Source of the DNA: Myxococcales bacterium
GTDB lineage: Bacteria > Myxococcota > UBA727 > JABDBI01
Direction of reading: 5' to 3'
Assembly (NCBI GenBank): GCA_023248545.1
Contig: JAHFEF010000003.1
Span: 1 to 64,000 of the forward strand
DNA: 64,000 bases
Part shown: piece by piece, positions 24,103 to 34,415 of the stretch
How the letters are laid out: each line of letters begins with the position of its first letter
Position numbering within the stretch: position 1 is the first letter of the stretch
Notes under the pieces: model-generated
What the model was told of the DNA's origin: nothing
Databases searched by the model: none
What the model saw: only the letters and a program-made list of their open reading frames with translations
Made by a program: the position numbers and the translations under genes

Positions 24103-26004
24103 ATGGCTAAGATAAAATATCGTCCCGAAATCGATGGACTGCGTGCCTTAGCTGTTTTATCAGTTATTGGCTTCCACGCTGGTATTTATGGCTTTAGTGG
24201 TGGTTACTTGGGGGTAGATATATTTTTTGCGATTAGTGGCTATTTGATTACGGCTGTTATTCTTGCAGAAAAACACGCGGGTACTTTTTCTTTGAGTGAT
24301 TTCTATACAAGACGTGCAAGGCGGATCTTACCGGCGTTGTTTATGGTCTTGTTAGTTTGTTTGCCATTTAGCTGGTTGTGGATGGTTCCCGAACAATTGG
24401 TGGAGTTTTCAAAGACCCTATTAGCAGTGCCTTTATTTGCATCGAATGTATTGTTTTGGCGAACAGCTGGTTATTTTGGTCCAGCCATAGAGACCACTCC
24501 ATTGCTCCATACTTGGAGTCTAGGGGTTGAAGAACAGTATTATCTGCTATTTCCAGTGTTTCTACTGGTTCTATGGGAAAGAGGCAGACGAAGGTTACTT
24601 TGTGCAACTATTGCTATTGTTTTGGCCTCACTGGTTTTTAGTCAGTGGGGCTCCATCTATCATCCTGATTTCACCTTTTTTCTTGCTCCAACAAGGGCAT
24701 GGGAATTATTGCTGGGCTCAATTCTTGCCTTAATTGCCTTTGAAAAACCAGTTAATGACTATGTAAGCCGGTATGTAGCCCAGATTTTAAGTCTTCTGGG
24801 ATTTGTCCTAATTATTATTTCTATTGCTTTTTATGACGAGTACATACCAACACCTAGCTTGTATACATTTGTCCCTGTTTTTGGGGCTGTATTGATCCTA
24901 GGTTTTGCGATGAAAGATACGTTGGTTGGGAAATTGCTTTCTCAGAAATTTTTTGTGAATATTGGGCTTGTTTCATATAGTGCATATTTGTGGCATCAGC
25001 CTGTATTTGCTTTTGCGCGGATTTATCTTCTTGCGCCTATATCGCCAGAGTTTACTATAGTCTTGCTTGTATTAATTTCTGTCTTGTCATTTTTGACTTG
25101 GCGTTACGTGGAAATGCCGTTCCGAAATATTAGTTTTGTGTCGTTTTTCCAATTTGCTAGCTTTTCATTTGCTTTTTCTTTGTTCTTTTTGAGTGCTGGA
25201 ATAATTGGGTTTATGTGTCATGGTTTTGAAAATCGTTTTGATTTGCCAGCAGGGCTGGTAAACTCACTGAAAATGCATCAAGATAGTTGTTTTGATTTGG
25301 ATGGAAATTTTAGTCCATGTGTTCTTATTAAATCAAATAATAAAGAACATATTTTTTTCCTTCTTGGCGACAGTCATGTTCCTGCATTGGAGCCAGCCTT
25401 TGAACTTGCATCTCGACGCCTAGGAATCAATGGATATGCTGCCGCTCATAGTTGTGCGCCCCTGCTGGGCGAGCATCAAGCAATGAAGTGTTCGGAATTT
25501 CAAATTCAAGCACTAAAATTTTCGAAAATCAATAAAATTAAGAATGTATTTTTAGTTTCCAGATGGAGCAAATATGCAAAAATTGGAACTAAAATGCGCC
25601 GGTATTTTCGCGAAGACTTTGAAAACACGGTTAATGAATATGGTAAGATAGGAGCTCATATTTACATCGTTGAGCAGGTTCCTGAACAGAAAAATTGTGC
25701 ACTTGAGATATATTTTAGAAAAATCAATGAAAGAGATTTTATAAAACGGTTTTCAGTTTCCAGAAAATCTCATCAGGAATATCAGTTTTTCATATCTTCT
25801 GTGTTTGAAAAATTTCGGGCTGATCCAAGGGTGACGTTTGTTAGTTTAGAAGAACTTTTTTGTGATCAAACCATGTGTCCTTTCGGAACAGAAACAGTTT
25901 CATTTTATGCTGATGCAAACCATCTGAGTATTACTGGGGCTCTTAGGGTTACGGATTATATAGAGGCTGTTATGAGGACTATTCCAACTGAGACGCAGAC
26001 ATGA
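24103..26004 (+). CDS. Acyltransferase-3 / SGNH-domain O-acetyltransferase (OafA-like)
   Basis: This 633-residue inner-membrane protein has an N-terminal acyltransferase-3 domain of about ten helices starting RPEIDGLRALAVLSVIGFHAG, with catalytic-type Arg and His. It is followed by a periplasmic SGNH domain (LLGDSHVPAL near residue 423; DANHLS near the C-terminus). OafA-like proteins carry acetyl groups from the cytoplasm and O-acetylate surface polysaccharide. The C-terminal half is visibly richer in A and T than the flanking genes, a hint of separate origin. Its stop overlaps the next start by ATGA. Confidence 0.88.
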   Translation: MAKIKYRPEIDGLRALAVLSVIGFHAGIYGFSGGYLGVDIFFAISGYLITAVILAEKHAGTFSLSDFYTRRARRILPALFMVLLVCLPFSWLWMVPEQLVEFSKTLLAVPLFASNVLFWRTAGYFGPAIETTPLLHTWSLGVEEQYYLLFPVFLLVLWERGRRRLLCATIAIVLASLVFSQWGSIYHPDFTFFLAPTRAWELLLGSILALIAFEKPVNDYVSRYVAQILSLLGFVLIIISIAFYDEYIPTPSLYTFVPVFGAVLILGFAMKDTLVGKLLSQKFFVNIGLVSYSAYLWHQPVFAFARIYLLAPISPEFTIVLLVLISVLSFLTWRYVEMPFRNISFVSFFQFASFSFAFSLFFLSAGIIGFMCHGFENRFDLPAGLVNSLKMHQDSCFDLDGNFSPCVLIKSNNKEHIFFLLGDSHVPALEPAFELASRRLGINGYAAAHSCAPLLGEHQAMKCSEFQIQALKFSKINKIKNVFLVSRWSKYAKIGTKMRRYFREDFENTVNEYGKIGAHIYIVEQVPEQKNCALEIYFRKINERDFIKRFSVSRKSHQEYQFFISSVFEKFRADPRVTFVSLEELFCDQTMCPFGTETVSFYADANHLSITGALRVTDYIEAVMRTIPTETQT

Positions 26005-26798
26005 TTCGCATATTCGTCACGGGTGCATCAGGTTTTATTGGTCATCATGTTGTGAAGCCATTGCATGAGTTAGGTTATGAAATCTATACAGATCGGATCG
26101 ATTTGTTTGATGCCCAGCAAGTGCACGACTATGTATTTGAAATCAGACCCACACATTTATTGCACTTGGCTTGGCTGACAACGCCAGGTATTTTTTTCGA
26201 ATCGCTTGAGAATCTGCGCTGGGTCGAGGCGAGTCTGTCTCTGATGCATGTTTTTGCCGAATCCGGAGGCAAGCGCTTTGTGGGAGCAGGCACCTGTTTT
26301 GAACAGCTGTCGACTTATTACGGATTTTGTAAGCACGAAACACAGCTGCTTCTGGAGCGATATTGCCAGAAAGCCGGTATTGAATTTGCTTGGGGACGCG
26401 TGTTTTTTCTATATGGCCCCCATGAACGACCTGAAAGATTGATTCCAACCGTTGTAAATAAACTTTTACGTGCCGAGGTGGCTTCTTGCTCCACAGCCGA
26501 GATCATTCGGGATTATTTGTATATTGAAGACTGCGCGGACTGCTTTGTCGACTTGGTCAACTCGAGTGAACAAGGTGTTTTTGAGATTGCATCAGGGCAG
26601 GCCATTCAACTCAAAGAGCTGATATTGGCATTCGGGCATGCACTGGGACGTCCTGACCTGATTCAGTTCGGAGCAAGATCCGAGAGAGTGGGCGAACCCA
26701 AAATGATTGTGCCTCAGAGTAAACTAAAGTGGCAACCCAAGACAAAATTTCAAGACGGCATTGAGCGAACGATTGATTATTGGCGCAGCAAGCTGTGA
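26001..26798 (+). CDS. NAD-dependent epimerase/dehydratase, probable 4-ketosugar reductase
   Basis: The 265-residue short extended SDR has the nucleotide motif GASGFIGHH at about residues 8-16 and a Tyr-x3-Lys site in YYGFCKHE. It lies directly before the CDP-glucose genes, in the position usually held by reductases that finish CDP-6-deoxy sugars, so it may reduce the 4-keto group of the branched CDP-sugar. Substrate assignment is by context. It overlaps both neighbours by 4 bases (ATGA and GTGA). Confidence 0.78.
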   Translation: MIRIFVTGASGFIGHHVVKPLHELGYEIYTDRIDLFDAQQVHDYVFEIRPTHLLHLAWLTTPGIFFESLENLRWVEASLSLMHVFAESGGKRFVGAGTCFEQLSTYYGFCKHETQLLLERYCQKAGIEFAWGRVFFLYGPHERPERLIPTVVNKLLRAEVASCSTAEIIRDYLYIEDCADCFVDLVNSSEQGVFEIASGQAIQLKELILAFGHALGRPDLIQFGARSERVGEPKMIVPQSKLKWQPKTKFQDGIERTIDYWRSKL

Positions 26799-27565
26799 AA
26801 GTCGTGATTCTAGCAGGAGGGTTGGGGACACGGTTGGCCGAAGAAACGGATCTTCGTCCAAAACCAATGGTTGAGATTGGTGGGCAGCCGATTTTGTGGC
26901 ATTTGATGAAAATTTTTTCTCAGCAGGATTTTTCTAACTTCTATGTCGCACTTGGATATAGGGGTGAAATCATCAAACGCTACTTTTTAGATCGTTATAC
27001 ACTCAATGGCAGCCTGCGTGTTAATTTGTCCGATGGCTCTGTTTCACACTACGAGAAGCAGTCTGAAAACTGGGAAGTGCATTTGATGGATACCGGGATG
27101 ACAACGTTGACGGGTGGACGCATCAAACGGCTAGAACGATTTTTGAACGATGGATTATTTATTGTGACCTATGGCGATGGTTTGTCGAATATTGATCTGC
27201 GAGCATTGATTAAACAGCATCGGCAAAACAAATGCTTAGCAACAGTGACGGCTGTGAGGCCACCGGCTCGATTTGGTGAATTAATTTTTGAGGGTGAACG
27301 CGTCGTCCAATTTTCCGAGAAACCGCAGACGGGCACAGGTTGGATTAATGGAGGTTTTATTGTTTTCGAACCTCAAGTATTTGATTATATGACAGGTGAT
27401 CAAGATATCTTAGAATCGGACATATTAGAAGTATTGGCGGCTCGTGGAGAATTATCGGCGTATCGACACGATGGATTTTGGCAGTGCATGGATACGCTTC
27501 GAGACAAGCGACACCTGGAAGCACTTTGGGACTCTGGAAAAGCGCCTTGGAAGATTTGGCCATGA
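26795..27565 (+). CDS. rfbF: Glucose-1-phosphate cytidylyltransferase
   Basis: RfbF couples CTP and glucose-1-phosphate to CDP-glucose, the first step to CDP-6-deoxyhexoses. The 256-residue protein has the nucleotidyltransferase signature [14 protein letters not shown], then [16 protein letters not shown] and the later [12 protein letters not shown] typical of this family. I use GTG 26795, whose codon overlaps the preceding stop (GTGA), rather than TTG 26780, because the family begins with MKVVILAGG. The stop overlaps the rfbG start (ATGA). Confidence 0.92.
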   Translation: MKVVILAGGLGTRLAEETDLRPKPMVEIGGQPILWHLMKIFSQQDFSNFYVALGYRGEIIKRYFLDRYTLNGSLRVNLSDGSVSHYEKQSENWEVHLMDTGMTTLTGGRIKRLERFLNDGLFIVTYGDGLSNIDLRALIKQHRQNKCLATVTAVRPPARFGELIFEGERVVQFSEKPQTGTGWINGGFIVFEPQVFDYMTGDQDILESDILEVLAARGELSAYRHDGFWQCMDTLRDKRHLEALWDSGKAPWKIWP

Positions 27566-28533
27566 GCACTTTTTGGTTAGATAGACCTGTTTTAGTCACT
27601 GGCGCAACGGGTCTGGTAGGGTCTTGGCTGACTCGGCGTTTAATTGAATCCAATGCCCATATCGTCGCTTTGGTGAGAGATTGGATGCCCCAATCCGAGT
27701 TGGTGCGTTCGGGACTGATTCAACAAATCACAGTTGTTCGTGGCGATATTTGCGACCAAGCTTGTTTAGAAAGATTGCTGGGTGAATATGAAATTGACAC
27801 GGTGTTTCATTTGGCGGCTCAAACCATCGTGCCCATCGCCAATCGAAATCCCATATCGACGTTTGAATCAAATATCCAGGGAACCTGGGCATTGCTGGAG
27901 GCCTGTCGACGAAGTCCTCTGGTTCAGCAAATTGTTCTGGCGTCTTCGGACAAAGCCTATGGTGAGGTTGATAGGCTGCCTTATCGAGAAGATACGCCTT
28001 TGGCAGGCAAATATCCGTATGATGTGAGCAAATCTTGTGCGGATTTAATTGCGCAAAGCTATGCAAAAACCTACGAACTTCCCGTTGTGAACACGCGTTG
28101 TGGTAATTTTTATGGCGGCGGTGATTTAAATTGGAATCGCATTGTCCCTGGGGTTATTCGGTCTGTCATTCGCAATCAACAGCCTGTTATTCGGTCCAAT
28201 GGCCAGAATATTCGGGACTATTTTTATGTCGAAGATGGGGCTGCTGCTTATATGTTGCTGGCAGAAAAATTGGCGCAGGACAGAGCCTTAATAGGTCACG
28301 CGTTTAATTTTTCAAACGAGCTTGAAATCACTGTGATAGATATGGCTATGCAAGTTTTGAAACTTATGAATTCGAGTTTAAAACTAGATATTCGCAACGA
28401 GGCAACCCATGAAATAGAGCGTCAGTGCTTGAGCGCTGAAAAGGCGCATCGATTATTAGATTGGCGGCCTTTGTTTGACTTAGAGTTAGGGTTGAGTCGG
28501 ACCATCGGGTGGTACCAAAAAAATGTATTTTGA
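27562..28533 (+). CDS. rfbG: CDP-glucose 4,6-dehydratase
   Basis: RfbG dehydrates CDP-glucose to CDP-4-keto-6-deoxyglucose with bound NAD. The 323-residue SDR shows [27 protein letters not shown] and YDVSKSCAD (Tyr-x3-Lys). It is somewhat shorter than the usual about 355 residues. ATG 27562 overlaps the rfbF stop by ATGA and gives the usual [14 protein letters not shown] start, so earlier in-frame starts are discarded. Confidence 0.9.
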   Translation: MSTFWLDRPVLVTGATGLVGSWLTRRLIESNAHIVALVRDWMPQSELVRSGLIQQITVVRGDICDQACLERLLGEYEIDTVFHLAAQTIVPIANRNPISTFESNIQGTWALLEACRRSPLVQQIVLASSDKAYGEVDRLPYREDTPLAGKYPYDVSKSCADLIAQSYAKTYELPVVNTRCGNFYGGGDLNWNRIVPGVIRSVIRNQQPVIRSNGQNIRDYFYVEDGAAAYMLLAEKLAQDRALIGHAFNFSNELEITVIDMAMQVLKLMNSSLKLDIRNEATHEIERQCLSAEKAHRLLDWRPLFDLELGLSRTIGWYQKNVF

Positions 28534-30292
28534 TGCAGGGTATTTGCTCAGAAAACAAAAGAGTTTGAAGCGCAAGTTGGTACAGCAACCTGGCCTCCTG
28601 GAAAAGAGAATTGCAATACTCGGAGGTTCTACAACAGAAGAGATTGCCAATCTTCTTGAGCTTATATTGCTTCATGATGGCATCCGGCCAATCATTTATC
28701 AATCTGGGTACAGGAAATATTTTGAAGACGCTGTGGTTGACCCATCGGCGATAATTGATTTTCGCCCAGATATTATTTATCTCCACACATCCTCAATTTG
28801 CATACGTAATTTTCCACCTATCGACTCATTGGAAGCGGATTTTTTTGAATGTATTGAAAAAGAAATGAAACATTATCGGGCAATTTGGGATGCTCTCTCG
28901 AACCAGACAGATGCTCTTATCATCCAGAATAATTTTGAACTGCCGGAGTATCAGCTCCTGGGTAATTTGGATGCCGTCAGCCCAGCTGGCCGTGTTCGTT
29001 TTATCAATACTCTCAACTTGGAATTTGCACGAGAAGTTCTGGTCCGGTCTCGTCTCATGATGAATGATATTTCAACGATTTCGGCTCGTATGGGGGTGGA
29101 TGGATTTCATGATGCACGCCGATATTTTAGCTATAAAATTATTACAACACCCGAAGGAAGTCTGGAAATGGCGCGGTCGATCGGGGCGATCGTGAAAGCG
29201 ATTTATGGCTCGATGTATAAGTGTCTTGTGCTTGATTTAGACAATACGCTTTGGGGTGGTGTGATCGGAGATGACGGCGTAGGAAAAATTAGGATTGGTC
29301 GTGAGACGGCAGAGGCCGAAGCCTATACCGCTTTTCAAGAGTACTGCTTAGCTCTTCGTCAGCGCGGGATTTTGCTTGCAGTCTGTTCAAAAAACAATGA
29401 ATTGACCGCACTGGAAGGTCTCAACCACCCAGATTCACTGCTCAAGCCATCCCACTTTTCTTGTATCAAGGCAAACTGGGAGCCCAAGGACCAAAACATT
29501 CGCGCGATAGCACATCAGCTTAACCTTGGGTTAGATGGCCTCGTTTTTGTGGATGACAATCCGGTTGAACGGTCATGGGTGTCGGCGCAATTGCCGATGG
29601 TAGCAGTCCCTGATGTTGGATCCGATGTAACCGAATATTCTAGAATTTTAAATCGAGCGCGTTATTTCGAACCAATTTCGCTGTTGAAAGAGGATTTGCA
29701 TCGAGCAGAATCATACTCTGCCAATGAGAAACGCTTACTGGCGCAGAATAGTTTGGGCAATTATAAGGAGTATCTTCTCTCGTTGGAAATGCGGGCACAG
29801 ATTAAGCCCTTCTACCCTCTGTATCTGGAACGGATTACACAGCTTATCAACAAGACAAATCAATATAACCTGACGACCAAGCGCTATACGATGGCTGAAA
29901 TTGAACACATATCGAATGATCCAAATTATGTCACGTTGTGGGGTAAACTGCTGGACAAATTTGGAGACAATGGTCTTACGAGTGTTGTGATTGGGCGACG
30001 GAAAAGTTGTGTTCTGCATATCGAAACCTGGTTAATGAGTTGCCGTGTACTGAAGCGGGATTTTGAGCATGCGATGCTGGATGCTCTTGTCGCGTCATGT
30101 CTTCGAACTGGTATCGAGCGCATCTATGGCTATTATATTCCGACGGAAAAAAACAATTTGGTGGCTGAGCACTATGCAAAGCTTGGGTTCGAATTAATAT
30201 CCGGTAGTGAGCAGCCATCGTTGTGGCAGCTCAACCTCGCGGGTGGTTACAAACCTAGAAACCATACGATTAAAGAGATCTCATATGACTGA
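28523..30292 (+). CDS. FkbH-like HAD-IIIC protein
   Basis: The 589-residue protein has an N-terminal region of about 220 residues, a HAD domain with [19 protein letters not shown] near residue 234 (nucleophile Asp in DLDNT), and a GNAT-like C-terminus. FkbH-type enzymes dephosphorylate a three-carbon donor (1,3-bisphosphoglycerate) and load the glyceryl or related group on an acyl carrier protein. An ACP gene follows and overlaps by 8 bases, which strongly supports ACP loading. It overlaps rfbG by 11 bases. Confidence 0.85.
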   Translation: MYFDAGYLLRKQKSLKRKLVQQPGLLEKRIAILGGSTTEEIANLLELILLHDGIRPIIYQSGYRKYFEDAVVDPSAIIDFRPDIIYLHTSSICIRNFPPIDSLEADFFECIEKEMKHYRAIWDALSNQTDALIIQNNFELPEYQLLGNLDAVSPAGRVRFINTLNLEFAREVLVRSRLMMNDISTISARMGVDGFHDARRYFSYKIITTPEGSLEMARSIGAIVKAIYGSMYKCLVLDLDNTLWGGVIGDDGVGKIRIGRETAEAEAYTAFQEYCLALRQRGILLAVCSKNNELTALEGLNHPDSLLKPSHFSCIKANWEPKDQNIRAIAHQLNLGLDGLVFVDDNPVERSWVSAQLPMVAVPDVGSDVTEYSRILNRARYFEPISLLKEDLHRAESYSANEKRLLAQNSLGNYKEYLLSLEMRAQIKPFYPLYLERITQLINKTNQYNLTTKRYTMAEIEHISNDPNYVTLWGKLLDKFGDNGLTSVVIGRRKSCVLHIETWLMSCRVLKRDFEHAMLDALVASCLRTGIERIYGYYIPTEKNNLVAEHYAKLGFELISGSEQPSLWQLNLAGGYKPRNHTIKEISYD

Positions 30293-30524
30293 TTTACTGG
30301 TACGCTTACAGCCGATTTTTCACGATGTCTTTGACTCCACCGATTTGAGAATTGTTCGCGAGTCTAGCGCTTCTAGTATTGAAGGTTGGGACTCACTCAC
30401 TCATATTCACCTGGTGAGTTCAGTTGAAAGAGAATTTGGTATTCGATTTGCATTGGGTGAGCTTGAGGAACTGAAAAATGTCGGGGACATGTTAGATCTC
30501 ATTGAGCGAAAGAAGGCGCAGTGA
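30285..30524 (+). CDS. Acyl carrier protein
   Basis: The 79-residue acidic protein has the phosphopantetheine attachment motif GWDSLTHI (Ser at about residue 37) and a four-helix-bundle length. It would carry the acyl or glyceryl unit made by the upstream FkbH-like protein. ATG 30285 is preferred over in-frame starts further upstream because it gives normal ACP length and has AAAGAGAT just before it. The stop overlaps the next GTG (GTGA). Confidence 0.9.
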   Translation: MTDLLVRLQPIFHDVFDSTDLRIVRESSASSIEGWDSLTHIHLVSSVEREFGIRFALGELEELKNVGDMLDLIERKKAQ

Positions 30525-30910
30525 AATTCCATCATATTGGAATTGTTGTTTCAGAATTAGAGCCTGTGGTTAGATTTTATGGGGCGATTGGTTATCATCA
30601 GTCCCAGGTCTTTGCCGATTCAATCCAAAAAGTGGAAATCGTGTTAATGGATCGTTTGGGTGAACCTTTGATCGAGCTTGTGATGCCAAGCTGTCATGAG
30701 AGCCCTGCCTATGGATGGCTCAAACGAATAAAGTCAGGTCCCTATCATACTTGCTATGAAGTTTTGGCAATTGAACCAGCTGTGGATGCACTGAGAGAGT
30801 TTGGCTTCGTTCCGGTATCAGAATTGAGTCCAGCCATTGCATTTTCGGGGCGTCGGGTGGTTTTTCTTTGGGGTCAAGGCATCGGGCTGATTGAACTGCT
30901 TGAATTTTAA
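30521..30910 (+). CDS. VOC-superfamily (glyoxalase/methylmalonyl-CoA epimerase-like) protein
   Basis: The 129-residue protein begins FHHIGIVVSELEPVVRFYG and has paired beta-alpha-beta-beta-beta units with a metal-type His early and Glu in GLIELLEF late, as in methylmalonyl-CoA epimerase and glyoxalase I. Placed between an ACP and an MBOAT gene, it may epimerise or otherwise process the ACP-bound acyl group; this is inference. GTG 30521 overlaps the ACP stop. Confidence 0.75.
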   Translation: MKFHHIGIVVSELEPVVRFYGAIGYHQSQVFADSIQKVEIVLMDRLGEPLIELVMPSCHESPAYGWLKRIKSGPYHTCYEVLAIEPAVDALREFGFVPVSELSPAIAFSGRRVVFLWGQGIGLIELLEF

Positions 30911-32315
30911 CTCATTTATTTTTGTGTTTGCCTTTCTACCTGTGGTCGTCGCTGGCTATTATGGTTTATGTCGCGCAAAACAAGGTTTATTGGCGCAGGT
31001 GTGGATGCTCCTGGCGTCAATTGTATTCTATGCCTGGGGTCGATTAGAACACCTTGTTTGGCTGGTCGTATCGATTCTGCTCAACTGGGCTATTGCCAAA
31101 ATAATTGCCCGAACATCGGATGTATCGACGCGAAAGCAATGGCTGGTTCTGGGGATTGGGCTGAACATTTGTTTATTGGGTACTCTCAAATATGCGAAAT
31201 TTATTCTGACCAATCTGAGTTATATCTTCCCCGTGCCAGTGGTTCTCCCTGAGGTTTGGCTTCCACTTGGGATCAGTTTCTTTACCATACAACAGGTGAT
31301 GTTTCTGGTTGATTGTTATGAAGGGCTTGTACCTGCATCCAGATTGTTTGATCACGCAACGTTTGTTTCCTTTTTTCCCTGTGTTAGTTCGGGGCCGATC
31401 TCTCGAGTCAGACAGTTATTGACACAAATCCAGCGAACACAGGGTCCATCTGCTCAGACAATCACAGGTGGACTCGTTCTGTTCGCGATCGGGTTGTTCA
31501 AGAAAGTTGTATTGGCGGATTCGTTTGCACAGATTGTTGATCTTATATTTAACCACACCAAGACGCTTTCAGGGATACAAGCCTGGCTGGCGACGTTTGC
31601 CTATACTTTTCAGATCTATTTAGATTTTAGTGGATATTCCGACATGGCCATTGGAATAGGTCTAATGTTCGGTTTGGTGGTGCCGATGAATTTCGATGCA
31701 CCCTATCGTTCCTGTTCGATTATTGAGTTTTGGCAACGTTGGCATATCACGTTGTCTAAATTTATTACGGTCTATTTATATACGCCGATGATTCGATGTT
31801 TCAAGCAGGTTTCACTGGTAAAGGCCTGCATTGTTACTGTCTTGGCGATGTTGATTGCAGGTTTATGGCATGGTCCATCGTGGACGTTCGTAACATTCGG
31901 TTTTTTGCATGGGTTAGCATTGAGCGTTAATCAAGTTTGGAGAAAGAAAATTAAGATAAAAATGCCGACTATTTTATCTTGGTTGGTTACGTTCTTGTTT
32001 GTCAGTATCGCGTTTGTCTTTTTTCGTTCGCCCGACATGATGGTTGCATTCGAGACCTGTGGGGCACTTTTACCCCATGGTAATTGGTTTGGCACAGAAC
32101 TGGATAAAGTTGTTGGTCGATACGAAATCGCTCAGTTGACTGTTTTGTCAGCTGTGGGGGTTCTCGCAAGCTTCTTGGGTCCAACGTCGAGCCAGCTGGC
32201 CCAGGGACTAACTCTAAGTCGTCGGTCGGCACTTGCTTATGCGTCTCTCTTGCTCGTCTCATTTCTATTTATGAACTCAACCAAAGGCCACGATTTTATT
32301 TATTTCGCTTTTTGA
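30900..32315 (+). CDS. MBOAT-family O-acyltransferase (AlgI/DltB-like)
   Basis: This 471-residue polytopic protein begins LNFNSFIFVFAFLPVV, matching the typical MBOAT N-terminus, and contains EFWQRWHITLS and the invariant-His motif LWHGPSWTF near residue 323. MBOAT proteins such as AlgI and DltB take acyl groups from a cytoplasmic donor and pass them to glycans outside the membrane. TTG 30900 is chosen because the family start is MNFNSF; TTG 30891 would add three residues. An SGNH partner follows, as in alginate acetylation systems. Confidence 0.88.
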   Translation: MNFNSFIFVFAFLPVVVAGYYGLCRAKQGLLAQVWMLLASIVFYAWGRLEHLVWLVVSILLNWAIAKIIARTSDVSTRKQWLVLGIGLNICLLGTLKYAKFILTNLSYIFPVPVVLPEVWLPLGISFFTIQQVMFLVDCYEGLVPASRLFDHATFVSFFPCVSSGPISRVRQLLTQIQRTQGPSAQTITGGLVLFAIGLFKKVVLADSFAQIVDLIFNHTKTLSGIQAWLATFAYTFQIYLDFSGYSDMAIGIGLMFGLVVPMNFDAPYRSCSIIEFWQRWHITLSKFITVYLYTPMIRCFKQVSLVKACIVTVLAMLIAGLWHGPSWTFVTFGFLHGLALSVNQVWRKKIKIKMPTILSWLVTFLFVSIAFVFFRSPDMMVAFETCGALLPHGNWFGTELDKVVGRYEIAQLTVLSAVGVLASFLGPTSSQLAQGLTLSRRSALAYASLLLVSFLFMNSTKGHDFIYFAF

Positions 32316-32322
32316 GGTATGA

Positions 32323-33207
32323 ATGACGTATCGCGCTTTTAATTTGCATGTGATTCTAATTGTGCTTGTTCTTGGTGGGGCGTTTCTTTGTTTTAACTAC
32401 TGGGTTAATATCTACGGCGTTTTCGGAGATGTCTCTGGGAAAAGCTATTCGCCTTTGGGAGGAGGAACCACAGAATATGTGTTTAAATATCTTTTTAGTT
32501 ACAACTATATTCCAAGAAATTTTGATGGACTGATGATTGGATCTTCAATTACAGATAACTGGGACACGTCACGTTTGAACAATGTCAAAGTGTATAATGC
32601 TTCGTTGAATGGGGGAAGGATTGCAGATGCTAAACAAATTGTTGATGTTGTTCTTAAGTATAGGCCGAACATGCTAATAATTTTTGTTATTCATCCGATT
32701 ATGACTCAGCCGTCGTCATTTGGGGTTTTAGAAAAAGGAATTTGGGCCGCATTGGGATCGTTAGAGCTTTTCAGGGCTTATTATTTGAAGTTGCAATTTG
32801 AATTAGGTTTTGCTCCACAGGAATTTAACTCATTTGGCCAGTATGACTTTCCAGAGATTCGGAAAAAATGGAATGAAACTAATGTAGATATCAGTGAAGG
32901 CACTTTTGATGAGTATCGTCTGCTCGTCGAACACGCGCGCTATTCGGGTGCCAGGGTGGTGGGATTAATTTCTCCAATAGCAGGTCCTCTATTCAAAAAA
33001 AATAGGGAAGCTTACAGGCGCTATTATGCACGGATGCGTCGTCTTTTTAAGCCTTGGGAGCCAATTATTGATCTGAATGGTCCAGAATATGATTTCACGG
33101 ATGGCACGCATATGTCACGAATTGGGGCGAGACAAGCGATTGATGCTGTGGATTTGCAGCTGGATGCCTGGATGAGCGAAGGATTGCCGATGAGTTGCCA
33201 TTCATGA
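32323..33207 (+). CDS. Membrane-anchored SGNH-hydrolase-like protein, MBOAT partner
   Basis: The 294-residue protein has one N-terminal membrane helix (about residues 8-27) and a periplasmic SGNH-like domain with GSSITDNWD (Ser in residues 73-75) and a C-terminal DGTHMSRIG motif carrying the Asp and His. It resembles AlgJ/AlgX/DltD-type partners that finish acyl transfer on the outer side of the membrane. GAGG at 32314-32317 is a good ribosome-binding site for ATG 32323. The gene is more A/T-rich than its neighbours. Confidence 0.72.
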   Translation: MTYRAFNLHVILIVLVLGGAFLCFNYWVNIYGVFGDVSGKSYSPLGGGTTEYVFKYLFSYNYIPRNFDGLMIGSSITDNWDTSRLNNVKVYNASLNGGRIADAKQIVDVVLKYRPNMLIIFVIHPIMTQPSSFGVLEKGIWAALGSLELFRAYYLKLQFELGFAPQEFNSFGQYDFPEIRKKWNETNVDISEGTFDEYRLLVEHARYSGARVVGLISPIAGPLFKKNREAYRRYYARMRRLFKPWEPIIDLNGPEYDFTDGTHMSRIGARQAIDAVDLQLDAWMSEGLPMSCHS

Positions 33208-34415
33208 AAGCATGTCGTGCGTGTGGGAGTGCCCAGGTGAATTCGTTTTTCTCGCTGGGCAATATGCCATTGGCGAATGCGCTATTAGCACATCCTCAGC
33301 TTGACATGGAAGAGCCTAGATATCCTCTGGATCTGTCTTTTTGCCAAGAATGCTATCTGATCCAGCTCGACCAAATTGTTGCCCCAGAAAAGCTTTTTAG
33401 CGAGTATCTCTATTTTTCTTCTTTTTCGACCGACATGGTCCATCATGCTTGTGCAATTGCGAATAGATTAGTTATAGAGAGAAATCTGACGAGCGATAGC
33501 CTTATTGTTGAGATCGCGAGCAATGATGGCTATTTGCTTCAGTGGTATCAGAAGTCAGATATTCCTGTTCTAGGGATTGAGCCTGCTCAAAATATCGCGA
33601 AAGTGGCTCAAGATGAGAAAAATATCCCCACGAGGGTCGAATTTTTTGGGGTGGATTTGGCTCAAAAGTTGAACCGGGAAGGCAAACAAGCGGACATAAT
33701 TCATGCCAATAATGTGATGGCACACGTGCCTGATATCAATGGTTTTGTTCAGGGTATTAGGTTGATACTAAAGCCAGAGGGGATGGCTGTGATTGAGGTT
33801 CCCTATGCCGTTGATATGATCGAGAGAGGAGAATTTGATACGATCTATCACGAGCATGTGTATTATTTTTCTGTCACTGCGCTCGATAAATTGTTTAAGA
33901 AACATGACTTAATTATCAAACAGGTTGAAAGAATATCGATACATGGTGGGTCACTGCGTCTATTTGTTACACCAATCACTTCAGCGGCTCAACAAGAAGA
34001 CTCGGTGTTGAATTTGCTGGATTCAGAAAAACAGATGCGACAACAATGGCAACTTGATTTGAAAGTCAAACAGCTTCAAGTAGAATTAGTATCAAAACTG
34101 AGAGACTTAAAAAAAGCTGGAAAGACAATCGCTGCCTATGGGGCTTCTGCGAAGGGAAGCACGCTTCTGAATTATTTTGGAATCGGCCGTGAAATAATTG
34201 AATATGTTGTCGATCGAAGTATCTATAAACAAGGAAAATACATGCCTGGGGTGCTCATCCCAATTTTGCCACCATCGGCTCTTTCAGAAAGACAGCCAGA
34301 TTATGTTCTGTTACTTACTTGGAACTTTGCGGCAGAAATTCTAGCTCAACAGTCTGAATATCGAACACGTGGAGGTCGGTTTATTGTTCCATTGCCACAA
34401 CTCTATGAAGTTTAG
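33204..34415 (+). CDS. NDP-4-ketosugar C-methyltransferase (TylC3/NovU-type)
   Basis: The 403-residue protein has an N-terminal zinc site (Cys4, Cys7, Cys47, Cys50), a class I SAM-binding domain (VEIASNDGYLL) and a C-terminal domain with GASAKGSTLLNYF. This three-domain layout is that of the NDP-hexose 3-C-methyltransferases. With RfbF/RfbG and the epimerase downstream, it points to a CDP-3-C-methyl-6-deoxyhexose. ATG 33204 overlaps the upstream stop by ATGA and begins right before the zinc motif. Confidence 0.85.
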   Translation: MKACRACGSAQVNSFFSLGNMPLANALLAHPQLDMEEPRYPLDLSFCQECYLIQLDQIVAPEKLFSEYLYFSSFSTDMVHHACAIANRLVIERNLTSDSLIVEIASNDGYLLQWYQKSDIPVLGIEPAQNIAKVAQDEKNIPTRVEFFGVDLAQKLNREGKQADIIHANNVMAHVPDINGFVQGIRLILKPEGMAVIEVPYAVDMIERGEFDTIYHEHVYYFSVTALDKLFKKHDLIIKQVERISIHGGSLRLFVTPITSAAQQEDSVLNLLDSEKQMRQQWQLDLKVKQLQVELVSKLRDLKKAGKTIAAYGASAKGSTLLNYFGIGREIIEYVVDRSIYKQGKYMPGVLIPILPPSALSERQPDYVLLLTWNFAAEILAQQSEYRTRGGRFIVPLPQLYEV

